Assembly (NCBI GenBank): GCA_963702995.1
Contig: OY969783.1
Coordinates: 6,262,001 to 6,326,000 of the forward strand
Length of the DNA: 64,000 bases
Direction: 5' to 3'
Origin: MFD04580-c1 sp963702995
GTDB taxonomy: Bacteria > Planctomycetota > Phycisphaerae > Tepidisphaerales > Tepidisphaeraceae
The notes below the pieces were generated by a model. That model had not been told where the DNA came from, searched no databases, and worked only from the letters and a program-made list of their open reading frames with translations. This document shows positions 46,917-57,200 of the stretch, piece by piece. Each line of letters begins with the position of its first letter. The stretch's first letter is position 1. A program made the translations under genes and the position numbers.

Positions 46917-49104
46917 ATGACCCTCCAATTACGCCCGACATTTTCGGAGTCCTGGTATCGCGTGAAGACCCTGCGGGCCCGGCTCCGGTCCGGGCGCAGA
47001 TTTCGCGGCAGTTTTACCGCGGTGAGCGCTGGTACGTCGTCCGCGACCCGGCGGGCAATCAGTTCCACCGGCTGTCCGACCCGGCGTACCGGTTCGTCGG
47101 GCTGCTCGACGGCTCCCGAACCGTGGAAGAGGCGTGGGACCTGGCCGGCGGCATGCTGGAGGACGATGCGCCCGACCCAGCCGGAAGTCATCCAGATCCT
47201 CAGCCACCTGTACAGCGCCAACCTGATCGACGCCGACGTTACGCCCGATGCGACGGTGCTCCTCCGCCGGCACAAGCAGCTCTCCAAGCGGAAGATGCAG
47301 AACCGGCTGATGAACGTCCTGTTCCCGCGCATCCCGCTCTGGGACCCGGACCGCTTCCTCGTCCGCTGGATGCCGCTGGTAAAGCTGGGCCTGAGCAAGC
47401 TTCGGCGCGCTGGTCTGGCTGGCGGTGGTGATCGCCGCCATCTCGGTCGTCGGCTCCATGTGGAACGAGCCGGGCCACAGCATCAAGGACGCCACGCTCC
47501 ACGCCGTGGACGTCAAGAGCAACCCGATCAACCTGCTCTATCTCTGGGGCGTGTTCGTCTTCATCAAGCTGATTCACGAGCTCGGCCACGCCTTCTCGCT
47601 GCCGGCGGTTCGGCGGCGAGTGCCACGAGCTGGGGATCATGTTCCTGGTCTTCATCCCCACGCCGTACGTTGACGCGTCCACGGCTTGGCAGTTCCCCAA
47701 CAAGTGGCACCGCATCTTCGTCGGCGCCGGCGGAATGATCGTGGAACTCTTCTTCGCCTCGATCTGCGACGTTCATCTGGGCGAACGTCAACCCGTCGGA
47801 GCTGATCGGGCAGCTTGCCTTCAACGCGATGCTGGTCGCAGGCGTGACGACGATCGTCTTCAACGCCAACCCGCTGCTCCGTTACGACGGCTATTACATC
47901 CTGTCCGACTTCCTGGAGATCCCCAACCTTCGCCAGAAGAGCACCGACTACGCGATGGGGCTGATCAAGCGGCACATCTTCCGCGTCAAGCTCCAGCAGC
48001 CGCTCCCGCCGCCGCTGCAGCGGTTCTGGCTCTTCACCTACGCGATCGCGTCGGGGATCTACCGCACGTTCGTCGGCATCGCCATCATCATGCTCGTCGC
48101 CTATCGAGATCCCCGTGCTGGGCATCTTGATGGCGATCGGCGGCGTCATCACCTGGGCGGTGGTGCCGATCTTCAAGGTATTCAAGTACCTGGCGATCGA
48201 GCCGGAGCTGCATCGCAAACGCGGCCGCGCCACCGCCTTCGTCCTTACCCTCGCGACGGCCGCCGTCGTGGTCATCGGGCTGATCCGATTCCCGCTGCAT
48301 ATGGAGGCGATCGGCGTGCTCGAGCCGGAGATCCGCGAGTCCGTCAAAGCGAGGACGCGCGGGTTCGTTGACCACGTCGTGGCCGAAGACGGCCAGCACG
48401 TCAAGCCGGGCGACGTGATCCTCGTCTGCCGTTCCGGTGAGCTTGACGCCAAGATCGAAGGCGCCCGCGCCAAGCTCGCCGGCCTCGTCCACCAGCACGA
48501 TCAGGCCATCGCCGAAGGGTCCGACCCGAACCTGTACAGCCAGTCGATCGAAGCCCAGAAAAAAGAGCTTGCGTCGCTGGAGCAGGATCGTGACCGCCTG
48601 ACCGTCCGGGCGGCGATCGAAGGGGACCTGATCGGCCCCGACCTGCACGACATGACGGGCAAGTTCCTGGCCGAAGGGCAGGACGTGGCGACTGTCGCCC
48701 AGACGCACAAGCTGATCGTCCACACGCTGATGGAACAGAAGGACATCCAACCGGTCGTCGGCCAGGCGAACGTGAAGGCGGAGGCCCGCTTCGCCGGCGA
48801 CATCGGCACGATCGCCAGGGGCGGGACGGCGTGGGTCATGCCCGACGGCACCCAGGAAGCCCGCAGCGCCCTGCTGACCACCATCGCCGGCGCCGACGCC
48901 CCCGCCGACCCCCGCGACCCGCGCAAGACCCAAGTCCCCGTCTTCGACATCGCCATCCCGCTGGACAACCCCGACTCCCGCTACGTCCTGGGCCAGCGCG
49001 CCTACGTCCGCTTCACCCTCGACCACAAGCCCCTCATCTGGCAATGGAGCCGCCGTTTCTGGCAGCTCCTCCAGAGCAAGAGCGCGGGGAGTCAGTGGAT
49101 GTGA
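46917..49104 (+). CDS. PqqD-like / M50 metalloprotease / HlyD fusion protein (six frameshifts)
   Basis: About 727 residues after repairing one deletion (near 46990) and five insertions (near 47180, 47400, 47608, 47768, 48105). Order: PqqD-like domain (GERWYVVRDPAGNQFHRL, YRFVGLLDGSRTVEEAWDL), membrane segments with the M50 site-2-protease zinc motif IKLIHELGHAFS and its partner motif NANPLLRYDGYYILSDFLE (NPxxxxDG), then a last helix and a HlyD-type adaptor tail (GDVILVCRSGELDAKIEGAR, coiled coil, GKFLAEGQDVATVAQT, YVLGQRAYVRFTLD). PqqD-like domains bind leader peptides of ribosomally made peptides; M50 enzymes cut within membranes; HlyD tails reach the outer membrane. So recognition, cleavage and export may be joined in one chain. 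Substrate unknown. Confidence 0.75.
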
Positions 49105-49549
49105 ATCCAAGGATGAAGGATGAAGGCGAAGGATGAAGGACGATGGAGGGGATTCTCTGGAGAGCCTGAGATCTCGCACCAAGCGGTTCGCCTTGGGCGC
49201 GATTTCGATGTTCACCCGGCTTCCGCCTTCTGAAGCGGGTAGAATGCTCGGTCGTCAATTGCTTCGAAGCGCGACCTCCGTGGGCGCGCATTACCGCGAG
49301 GCGTCGCGGGCTCGATCAAACGCCGAGTTTGTCAGCAAGCTGGAGGTGGGTCTTCAGGAACTGGACGAATCCGGCTACTGGCTGGAATTGCTCATCGAGT
49401 CCAACGTCTGCGACAGTGTTGAAGTCCGTCGCCTGCTCGACGAAGTTGATGAAATGACCCGAATCTTTGTGACGATCGTCCGGCAGCGGAAGGGGCGGTA
49501 GCGCTTCAGCTCCTTCTTCATCCTTCGCCTTCATCCTTCATCCTTCTTT
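49105..49549. mobile_element. GGATGAAGG inverted-repeat element carrying a four-helix-bundle gene
   Basis: Perfect 29-base terminal inverted repeats at 49109-49137 (begins AAGGATGAAGGATGAAGGCG) and 49517-49545. They enclose one gene of 122 codons whose ATG lies inside the left arm. The element occupies the gap between the M50-HlyD and SecA-like genes exactly. No transposase, so it is either a passenger mobilised in trans or related to the rRNA intervening-sequence type of element, which encode the same protein family between folded-back arms. Confidence 0.75.
49133..49501 (+). CDS. Four-helix-bundle protein (S23/IVS-encoded family, Avd-like fold)
   Basis: 122 residues. Family pattern: RFALGAISMFTRLPPSEAGR, then LLRSATSVGAHYREASRARS (the conserved R-S-x-x-S-V-x-A-N/H-Y-x-E-A), FVSKLEVGLQELDESGYWLE and VDEMTRIFVTIVRQRK. 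Members are encoded in intervening sequences of 23S rRNA genes in several phyla and are structurally related to the Avd protein of diversity-generating retroelements; their biochemical role is unknown, nucleic-acid binding by basic faces is likely. The start codon and ribosome site (GAAGG) come from the left inverted-repeat arm. It is out of family context (no rRNA, no reverse transcriptase nearby), so it should be seen as cargo of the element 49105-49549. Confidence 0.9.
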   Translation: MKDDGGDSLESLRSRTKRFALGAISMFTRLPPSEAGRMLGRQLLRSATSVGAHYREASRARSNAEFVSKLEVGLQELDESGYWLELLIESNVCDSVEVRRLLDEVDEMTRIFVTIVRQRKGR

Positions 49550-49561
49550 ACCGGTCCCATT

Positions 49562-51499
49562 ATGACCGAAACCGTCAAAAATGAACTCTGGTCCGTGTTC
49601 GACGCGCGTCGCGTCAAGTGCCCCGAGCTGAAGGGGCTGGATGCGATGGCGAACGGGGTCGTCGGGTACTTTCGAAACCGGCGGCCGGTGCTCAAACGGC
49701 TGAAGGCGCAGGCCCTGCGCATCGAGGCGCTGGAGCCCGAAATCCATGTGCTGGGGGCGACGCGGTTCCAGGAGGAAGTCGCCGACGTTCGGGCGGCCGC
49801 CCGGGTCGGGAAGATGAGAGGGCCGATCCTCGATCGCGCGATGGCCCTGGCGCGGGAAGCCGCGTGGCGCTCCAAAGGGATGCGGCCGTTCCCCGTTCAG
49901 ATGATGGGGGCGCTGGCCATGGTCGATGGCGCCATCGCCGAGATGGCCACCGGCGAAGGCAAGACCCTCACCGCCAGCCTCGCCGCCTCGCTCTGGGCGT
50001 GGGGCGGGCGGCCGGTGCACATCATCACCGTCAACGACTACCTCGTCGCCCGCGACGCCGAAGAGATGGGCCCCGTCTACCAGATGCTCGGGCTCAAGGT
50101 CGGCCATGTCGTCCATGAGACGACCCATCAGGAGCGCATCGACCACTACCGCCGCGACGTCGTCTATATCACCAGCAAGGAACTGGTCGCCGACTTCCTC
50201 CGCGATCAGATCGCACTCGGCAACCTCCGCACCAGCACGCAGACGACCGTCGGCATGATGATCAACGGCCAGCAGTCGGGGCGGCTGCAGGTCCCCGGGC
50301 TTTTCCGCGTGATTGTGGACGAGGCCGACAGCTTGCTGATCGACGAAGCCGTCACGCCGCTCATCATCTCCAACAGCCCGGATGACGAGCCCAACGCCGA
50401 CCATTACCGCGCCGCCGATGCTCTGGCGCAGCAACTGGAGCTCGGCCGCGATTTCACGCTCGATCGGGAGGTCAAGCAGATCGACCTGACGATGCGCGGC
50501 CAGGATCGCCTGGAGCAGCTCTCCGGCCACACGGGGTTCTGGAAGGGCAAGCGCCGCCGTGAGGAACTGGTCAACCAGGCGCTGACCGCTCGGCACTGCT
50601 TCATCCGGGACGAGCAGTACCTGGTTGACCCCGAGGGGAAGGTGGCGATCATCGACGAGTTCACCGGCCGCGTGATGGCGGATCGGTCGTGGCGGCATGG
50701 TCTGCACCAGGCGATCGAGGTCAAGGAGGGCGTCACCGTCACGGCGGACAAGGAGAACCTCGCCCGGCTCTCATTCCAGCGGTTCTTCCGGCAATACCCG
50801 ATCATGGCCGGCATGACGGGCACGGCATGGGAATCGGCCGTGGAAATGTGGCAGATTTATCAGCGGCCGATCGTCCGCATCCCGACCAACAAGCCCTGCA
50901 TCCGCCAGCAGCTCCCGATCCAGATGTTCGACACGGCCGAGGCCAAGTATGAGGCTGTCGTCGAGCGTGTTTGCGAGTTGAACGACAAGGGGTTACCGGT
51001 GCTGGTCGGCACCCGCAGCGTGCTGGCCAGTGAAGAGGTGAGCCGCCGTCTGGCGGCGAAGAACCGGATCCACCGCGTCCTCAATGCCGCGCAGAACAAG
51101 GAAGAAGCGAAAATCGTCTCCGAGGCGGGCCAGCGCGGGCAGATCACCGTCGCGACGAACATGGCCGGCCGCGGCACGGACATCAAGCTGTCCAAGGGCG
51201 TGGCCGACCTGGGCGGCCTGCACGTGATCAGCACCGAGCCGCATTCGTCCGGCCGCGTCGATCGCCAGCTCTTCGGCCGCGCCGCCCGCCAGGGCGACCC
51301 CGGCTGCGCTCAGATGTTTTGCAGTGCCGAGGACGACCTCTTCCTCCGCCACGCTCCTGTGCTCCGCCGAAGCTGGCGCGTCGTCGGCCCGGCCAAGCTG
51401 ATCAAAACCGCCCAGGCCCGCGCCGAGCGGCTTGCCCGCTTCAACCGCCGCCAGGTCCTCAAGAGCGACGACTGGATGGATCAGAGCCTACCGTTCTAA
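49562..51499 (+). CDS. SecA-like ATPase lacking most of the C-terminal half (SecA2-type)
   Basis: 645 residues against about 850-950 for housekeeping SecA. DEAD-motor elements are intact: Q-motif region FPVQMMGALAMVDG, Walker A AEMATGEGKTLTA, VNDYLVARDAEEM, Walker B FRVIVDEADSLLIDEAVTPL, LAGMTGTA-type AGMTGTAWES, ATNMAGRGTDIKL and QLFGRAARQGDPGCAQMF. The preprotein-crosslinking domain lies between residues about 220 and 380. The protein stops at KSDDWMDQSLPF, just inside the helical scaffold helix, so the helical wing, two-helix finger and Cys-rich zinc tail are absent. It therefore cannot work by the standard SecYEG finger model and is probably a dedicated motor for this cluster. Intact, no frameshift, and last gene of the cluster. 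Confidence 0.88.
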   Translation: MTETVKNELWSVFDARRVKCPELKGLDAMANGVVGYFRNRRPVLKRLKAQALRIEALEPEIHVLGATRFQEEVADVRAAARVGKMRGPILDRAMALAREAAWRSKGMRPFPVQMMGALAMVDGAIAEMATGEGKTLTASLAASLWAWGGRPVHIITVNDYLVARDAEEMGPVYQMLGLKVGHVVHETTHQERIDHYRRDVVYITSKELVADFLRDQIALGNLRTSTQTTVGMMINGQQSGRLQVPGLFRVIVDEADSLLIDEAVTPLIISNSPDDEPNADHYRAADALAQQLELGRDFTLDREVKQIDLTMRGQDRLEQLSGHTGFWKGKRRREELVNQALTARHCFIRDEQYLVDPEGKVAIIDEFTGRVMADRSWRHGLHQAIEVKEGVTVTADKENLARLSFQRFFRQYPIMAGMTGTAWESAVEMWQIYQRPIVRIPTNKPCIRQQLPIQMFDTAEAKYEAVVERVCELNDKGLPVLVGTRSVLASEEVSRRLAAKNRIHRVLNAAQNKEEAKIVSEAGQRGQITVATNMAGRGTDIKLSKGVADLGGLHVISTEPHSSGRVDRQLFGRAARQGDPGCAQMFCSAEDDLFLRHAPVLRRSWRVVGPAKLIKTAQARAERLARFNRRQVLKSDDWMDQSLPF

Positions 51500-51952
51500 A
51501 CCGCTGTGCGGTGAACAGGCGTCTTCGAGGACGCGTCTCCGGTCCCCTCGCCACCGGTCATCCGGGGGAGAGGGTTAGGGCGATCGGGTCTTCGAACCTC
51601 GGCCGTCTAAGCCCTACGTCTTCTACTACCGCGTCGTGAACGAGCCTCCAACCCGTCCACATCCTTGTCAAGCGGCTTGGAAAGCGCAGACAGCCGCGAC
51701 GAGTCGAAACCCGGCCTTGACGGACCCATCCGCTCGGGCCTTCTCCGTCTGGCTACGCTCGCGTCGTGACGATAGACCCGCCGGCGCGACCGATCGATCG
51801 TTTCATCTGCCGGAACCTGGACGTAACGCTGACACCGTCGGCTCCCCAAGTAAGTCGCAAGAACACCTCCAGACCCCTTTTCTTGTTCCCTTTTCTTGTT
51901 CAGACCCCTTTTTCTGTCACGTTTTCAGAGGCGGTGACCACTTGTCAGTATC
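51500..51952. other. Intergenic gap before the sigma factor; tandem 13-bp repeat
   Basis: 453 bp with no gene. At 51875-51887 and 51888-51900 the 13-base unit CCCTTTTCTTGTT is tandemly repeated, and CAGACCCCTTTT occurs at 51870 and again at 51901. This pyrimidine-rich block lies about 50 bases before the sigma factor start. The remainder carries scattered inverted GC-rich words (for example GGTCCCCTCGCCACCGGTC near 51540) but nothing I can name. Confidence 0.5.
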
Positions 51953-53661
51953 ATGACAAACTCTATGACACTGTCCGCGGCCGAGGATGCTGAGCTGGTG
52001 GAACTCTGCCTGGGTGGCGATCGGCAGGCGTATCGGTCGCTGGTCGAGCGGTATCAGTCGCTCGTCTGCGCCGTCGCCTTCTCGGGCTGCGGGGATCTGC
52101 ACCAGAGCGAGGACATCGCCCAGGAAGCGTTCGTCGAAGCGTGGCGGCACCTGCCGGAGCTAAAAGACGCGAGGCGGGTGCGGCCGTGGCTCTGCGGGAT
52201 CGCGCGCAACGTGATCGCGTCAACGCTCCGCAGAAGCGGCCGGAGGCCGGCCGTTGCGCTCCCCGACGACGCCGATCAGATTGTCGGCCGCGGCCCGGGC
52301 CCGGAGCAGATCGCGATCAGCGCCGAGGAGCAGGCGATCCTCTGGCAGCACCTCAGCCGCCTGCCGGAGACGTATCGCCTGCCGCTGGTCCTCTACTACC
52401 GCCACGACGAATCGATGGCGGCCGTCGCCGACGCGTTGGAAGTCTCCGAAGAAACCGCTCGACAGCGGCTCTCCCGCGGCCGGGCCATGCTGGCTGACCG
52501 GATCGATCAGGCGATTCGGCATGGGCTGCGGGGAGGGGCCCGGGGAAGGCGTTCGCACTGGCGGTCATCGCCGCGCTCCCGGCAACGGCCGCCTCGGCCC
52601 ACGCCGCCGCGATCGGCGCCGCGGCGGCCGCGAAGGGTGGGCTCTCGGCCAAGGCCGCCGCCTCGGGGCTCGCGGCGACTCCGTTCCTGGGCCCGCTCGC
52701 CGGCCTCGCCGGTGGCTACCTCGGCTACCGCGCCGGCTTGCGGCAGGCGATCGCCCCCGAAGAGCGCCGCCTGATGCGGCGATTCTTCTATGGCACGGCG
52801 CTGCTCGCCCTCCTGTTCACCGTGGCGATCGCATTCGCGGCGATGTGGGCGCACGGCCAGTCGCCCGGGCGGGCGGGCGTCTTCGTTGGGCTGGCGCTCT
52901 GTTACGTCGTCGCACTCCTGGCGACATGCCTGACCTATTGGCGCCGGATCCAGCGGCTCCGCACCCGGCTGCTGGCGGAACGACCCGAACTCACCCCGCT
53001 GGCGAACGCCGGGGCTACGCGGTGGAACTACGAGTACCGGTCACGGTGGTGCCTGCTTGGGCTGCCGCTCATGCACATCAATTGGGGCAGTTCCGCCGAT
53101 GCGCGGCCGCTCGTCGCCAAGGGGTGGGTCGCGATCGGGGCCAAGGCCTACGGCGTCCTGTTCGCCTGCGGCGCGGTGGCGGTCGGCGGCATCAGCGTCG
53201 GCGGGATCAGCGTCGGCATCCTCACCTGGGGAGGTTTCGCCCTGGGGATGATCGTCTGGGGCGGTTTCGCGGCGGGGGTCTGGGCGGTAGGGGGGCTGGC
53301 GATCGGCTGGCAGGCGTTCGGCGGCTGCGCGATCGGCTGGTCCGCGGCGCTCGGCGGGTTCGCCGTCGCTCGGGAGTACGCCGTCGGCGGGTATGCGATC
53401 CGTTGGTTGGATTTCAGTGGCGGGGCCGATGGGGTGCGGACGGTCCTTGCCCACAGCCCCGGCGCGCTGGCGGTCGAGGCGAACAGCGACGCGTCGATCC
53501 GATTCATCAATAACGCGGTCTTTTTCCGCGTCGCCCGCTCGGCGATGGCGCATGCGCAATGGGCGTGGTTGCTGGTCGTCGTGATGCTGCTCCCGGTCTT
53601 CGGCCGGGCGATGCGAAAGCAGAACCGGGACAGGCTTGCGGGCGACGCAAGCAACGGGTGA
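51953..53661 (+). CDS. ECF-type sigma-70 factor fused to a large membrane domain (one frameshift)
   Basis: About 569 residues after repairing a deletion near 52537. Residues 1-185: ECF sigma with region 2 (YRSLVERYQSLVCAVAFSGC, DIAQEAFVEAWRHL, RPWLCGIARNVIAS) and region 4 (LPETYRLPLVLYYRHDESMA, VSEETARQRLSRGRAML). The frame then continues through GKAFALAVIAALPATAAS into several membrane segments (FFYGTALLALLFTVAIAFAA, GVFVGLALCYVVALLATCLT), a soluble stretch and a striking Gly-rich block of VGGISVGGISVGILTWGG-type repeats, ending with a final helix (WAWLLVVVMLLPVFG). Acidobacteria and planctomycetes carry such sigma factors with C-terminal membrane extensions in place of a separate anti-sigma. 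Control presumably occurs by membrane sequestration. Confidence 0.82.
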
Positions 53662-53716
53662 GCGCCGTAGCCTGTAGAGGACCGTCGCCCGGAGCTGACG
53701 GGTTTCAGAGCGCCCC

Positions 53717-54277
53717 TTACTGCCGCTTCTTCGGCTCCTCCGGGAAGACCTCCTCCGCCCTTTGCCCGCCGGGGCATCGGACTTCCACGACGCCGCAGTA
53801 GTCCGCCCAAGCGCGCTGGGAGTTCACCCAATCGGCCTGCCCAGCGGCTCTAACGACCCATCCGGCCACCTCAGCCAGTTCGTCGTCATCGACAGTAGAC
53901 GGATCAACTCCTTTTGCCCGAAACGACTCGAACGCCTCGTCCGGCAACTTCTGGAGGTATCCGACAAACGGGGATCCGCCCGAATCGCACCTGAACAGGT
54001 GAAGGCGAACGGCGGGGCGGCCGTGATGATCGAAAGGGGGTATACGCTCGGCATCGTCATCAAACCATGTCTTGCCATCGTCGTCCGAATACCACGCGCA
54101 CGTATGCACAACCTGGCGCGGCGCCGGCCAGAACTCGAAGGTCAAGCCGACGCCGCTCGCGACGATCGCGAAGACCGCCGCCGAGACCGTAAATTTTTCT
54201 CGGCCGGTCAATCGACGCCGCCCCGGGCTCGGCGGGACAGCGCTTGGCTCCGCCGGCTCGGTCGCATTTGCTTCCAT
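53717..54277 (-). CDS. Single-pass membrane protein, conserved planctomycete hypothetical
   Basis: 186 residues. Basic N-terminus (PGRRRLTGREKF), one transmembrane helix (VSAAVFAIVASGVGLTFEFW), then an outside domain with TCAWYSDDDGKTWFDDDAER, IPPFDHHGRPAVRLHLFRC and FVGYLQKLPDEAFE. I believe this is a conserved planctomycete hypothetical; the D-rich loop may bind calcium. No function known. Located 22 bases downstream-side of the CusA-like gene on the same strand (it follows cusA), so it could be the last gene of the efflux operon. Confidence 0.7.
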   Translation of the reverse strand: MEANATEPAEPSAVPPSPGRRRLTGREKFTVSAAVFAIVASGVGLTFEFWPAPRQVVHTCAWYSDDDGKTWFDDDAERIPPFDHHGRPAVRLHLFRCDSGGSPFVGYLQKLPDEAFESFRAKGVDPSTVDDDELAEVAGWVVRAAGQADWVNSQRAWADYCGVVEVRCPGGQRAEEVFPEEPKKRQ

Positions 54278-54299
54278 GTCGATCCTTTGTGGGGCTCCG

Positions 54300-57200
54300 T
54301 CATTCGGCCACCGTTTCAGCGGACACCCGGCGTGCGGTCGCGCGATCGGCCGGTCCAGAGCAGAGCCGATAGAGCGCCGGAAGGACGAAGAGGGTTAGCG
54401 CGGTCGAAGAAAGGATGCCCCCGATGACGACCGTCGCCAGCGGCCGCTGGACCTCCGCGCCGGTGCCGGACGCGACCGCCATCGGGATGAATCCGAGCGA
54501 CGCGACGAGCGCCGTCATCAGGACCGGCCGCAGCCGCGTGAGCGAGCCCCGGATCACCGCCTCGTCCAGTGGAACGCCGGCGTCACGAAGCTGGTTGATG
54601 AACGTCACCATGACCAGACCGTTGAGCACGGCGACGCCCGAAAGGGCAATGAAGCCGACGGCCGCCGAGATGGAGAACGGAATGCCCCGGGCCCAGAGGG
54701 CGATGATGCCGCCGGTCAACGCCAGCGGCACACCGCTGAACACCAGCGCCGCCTCCTTCACTGAATTAAACGTCGCGTAGAGCATCAGAAATATCATCAC
54801 GAAGCAGACGGGGACAACGATCGACAGCCGCTCCCGGGCGGCGATCAGGTTCTCGAACTGCCCCCCCCAGGCCACCCAGTTCCCGGGTGGGACAGTGACT
54901 CGCGCCGCTACGGCTTGCCGGGCTTCCTCGACAAATGATCCGATGTCGCGGCCGCGAACATTGCAGCTGACCGTGACGCGCCGCTTGCCATTCTCGCGGT
55001 TGACCTCATTCAGCCCTTCGATCCGCTCCACTCGCGCGACCGCGGACAGCGGGATGAAGTGAAAGCCTGGATCCGCGGTCGGCCCGATAACCGGCGTCGC
55101 GGCCGCGGAGGCGACCGCATCGCCCCTGTCCCCCCCGCGCGCCACCTTTAGCGGGATGGGCAAACTCTCAAGCGCGACCAGGTTTTCGCGAAGGGCCTCG
55201 GGCAGACGAACGACAAGAGGGAAGCGGCGATCTCCCTCCTGCACGACGCCGGCCTCACGGCCGCCGATGGCGGTGGCGATGACGTCCTGGATGTCGGCGA
55301 CGTCGAGCCCATATCGGCCTAAAGCCGCGGCGTCGGGCGTGATGGTCAGCAGGGGAAGCCCGGCGATCTGATCAACCCGAACATCCTGCGCGCCGCGGAC
55401 TTCTTTCAAGACGCGGGCGATCTCCTGCGCCGGTCGCCCGATGACCGAGTAATCGTCGCCGAAGACCTTCACCGCAACATCGCCCTTGGTGCCGGCGAGC
55501 AAGTCGTTGAAGCGATCCTGGATCGGCTGCGTGAACTCAAAGGAGACGCCCGGCACGCCGGCGATTTGCCGGCCCATCCGCTCGATCAGCGCCTCCTTGG
55601 GCAGATGCGGGCCCGGCCACTGCGAGCGCGGCTTAACGATGACATATGTGTCAGCCTTCCCAGGCGGCATCGGGTCGGCGGCGACTTCAGCGGTCCCGAT
55701 CTTCGAAAAAACGCGATCGATCTGCGGCAACGCGCCGAGCTTCCGCTCCATGTCCTCCTGCGTCTGGAGCGAGGCGGTCAGGCTTGCGCTGGGGATGCGG
55801 GTGGTCTGGATGTCAACGTCCTGCTCGTCCAAAGTCGGGATGAATTCCTGGCCCAGTCGGGCAAACAACAGCAGCGATGCGGCGAATGCCACGGCCGAGG
55901 CGACGACCACGGGCCACCGGCGTCGCAGCGACCCCCGCAGCATCGGCTCATAGAGTCTTCTCGCCGTGCGAATGACTCGGCTCTCTGTTTCGCGCACCGG
56001 CCGCCGAACGCCCATCGCGACCATGGCTGGCACGAAGGTCAGCGAGAGGACGAACGCCGCGGCCAGGGCGAGGATGACCGTCAGCGCCATGGGACGGAAC
56101 ATCCGCCCCTCCACGCCGCCGAGCGTCAGGATCGGCAGATAGACGAGGATGATGATCGCCTCGCCGAACGCGGTCGCGCTGCGCACCTGGCGGCTCGCGT
56201 CAAAGACCGCTTCGAGGCGCTCCGCAAGCGTCAGCGGGCGCCCCCGCCCCGCCTGGCGTTCGGCCAGAACGCGCAGGCAGTTCTCGACCATGATCACCGA
56301 CCCATCGACGATGATCCCGAAGTCGATCGCGCCCAGGCTCAGCAGGTTGCCACTGATCTTTCCCTGAACCATCCCGATCGCGGCGATCAGCATCGAGAGC
56401 GGGATCGCCATCGCCGTGATCACGGCGGCACGGAAATTCCCAAGCAGGAGGAACAGGACCACGATGACCAGGCCGGCCCCTTCGGCCAGATTCGTCGAGA
56501 CGGTCCGGATCGTCCCGTCAACAAGGCGGGATCGGTTGTAGATCGTAACGGCCTGGACGTCGGGAGGGAGCGCGCGATTGACCTCGGCTATTTTGGCGTG
56601 GACGGCCGCCGAAACGGTGCGGCTGTTGGCGCCGACGAGCATCATCGCCGTGCCGATGACCACCTCGCGGCCGTCCATCGTCGCGGCGCCGCGCGCAGCT
56701 CCTCGCCATCGACAACGTTCGCCACGTCGGCGATACGGACGACCGTCCCCTCATGCTCGCCGACCTTGACCTGCTCGATCTGGCCCGCCGACCGCAGCAG
56801 GCCGGCGACCCGTACCGGGAAGGATTCGCCGTGATGCTCGACATAGCCGGCCCCGCTGGCCCCGTTATTTCGCTCCAGCGCCGAGACCACGTCGGAGAAG
56901 GTGAGCCCATAGCTTACGAGCGTCATCGGGCTGGGCTGAACGGAGTACTGCCTCTCGTAGCCGCCAAGGCTGTCGATTTCGGCGACGCCTTCGATCAGCT
57001 TGAGCTGCGGGCGAATGACCCAGTCCTGGACACCGCGGAGGTACGCCGCGCGCTGGGTGTCGGTGCCGAGCCGGCGCCCCTCCGCGGTGAGGTAAGTGCC
57101 GTCGCTCTGCCAGCCGGCCTTGCCGTCAACGATCGGCGACCCCTTGCCGCCGGGGTGCTGGTAATCCACCGCCCACATGTACACCTCGCCCAGGCCGGTG

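Noticed and set aside
49133..49501. Four-helix-bundle gene as Avd of a diversity-generating retroelement
   Set aside because: No reverse transcriptase, template repeat or variable-repeat target gene is present; the gene sits in its own inverted-repeat element instead.
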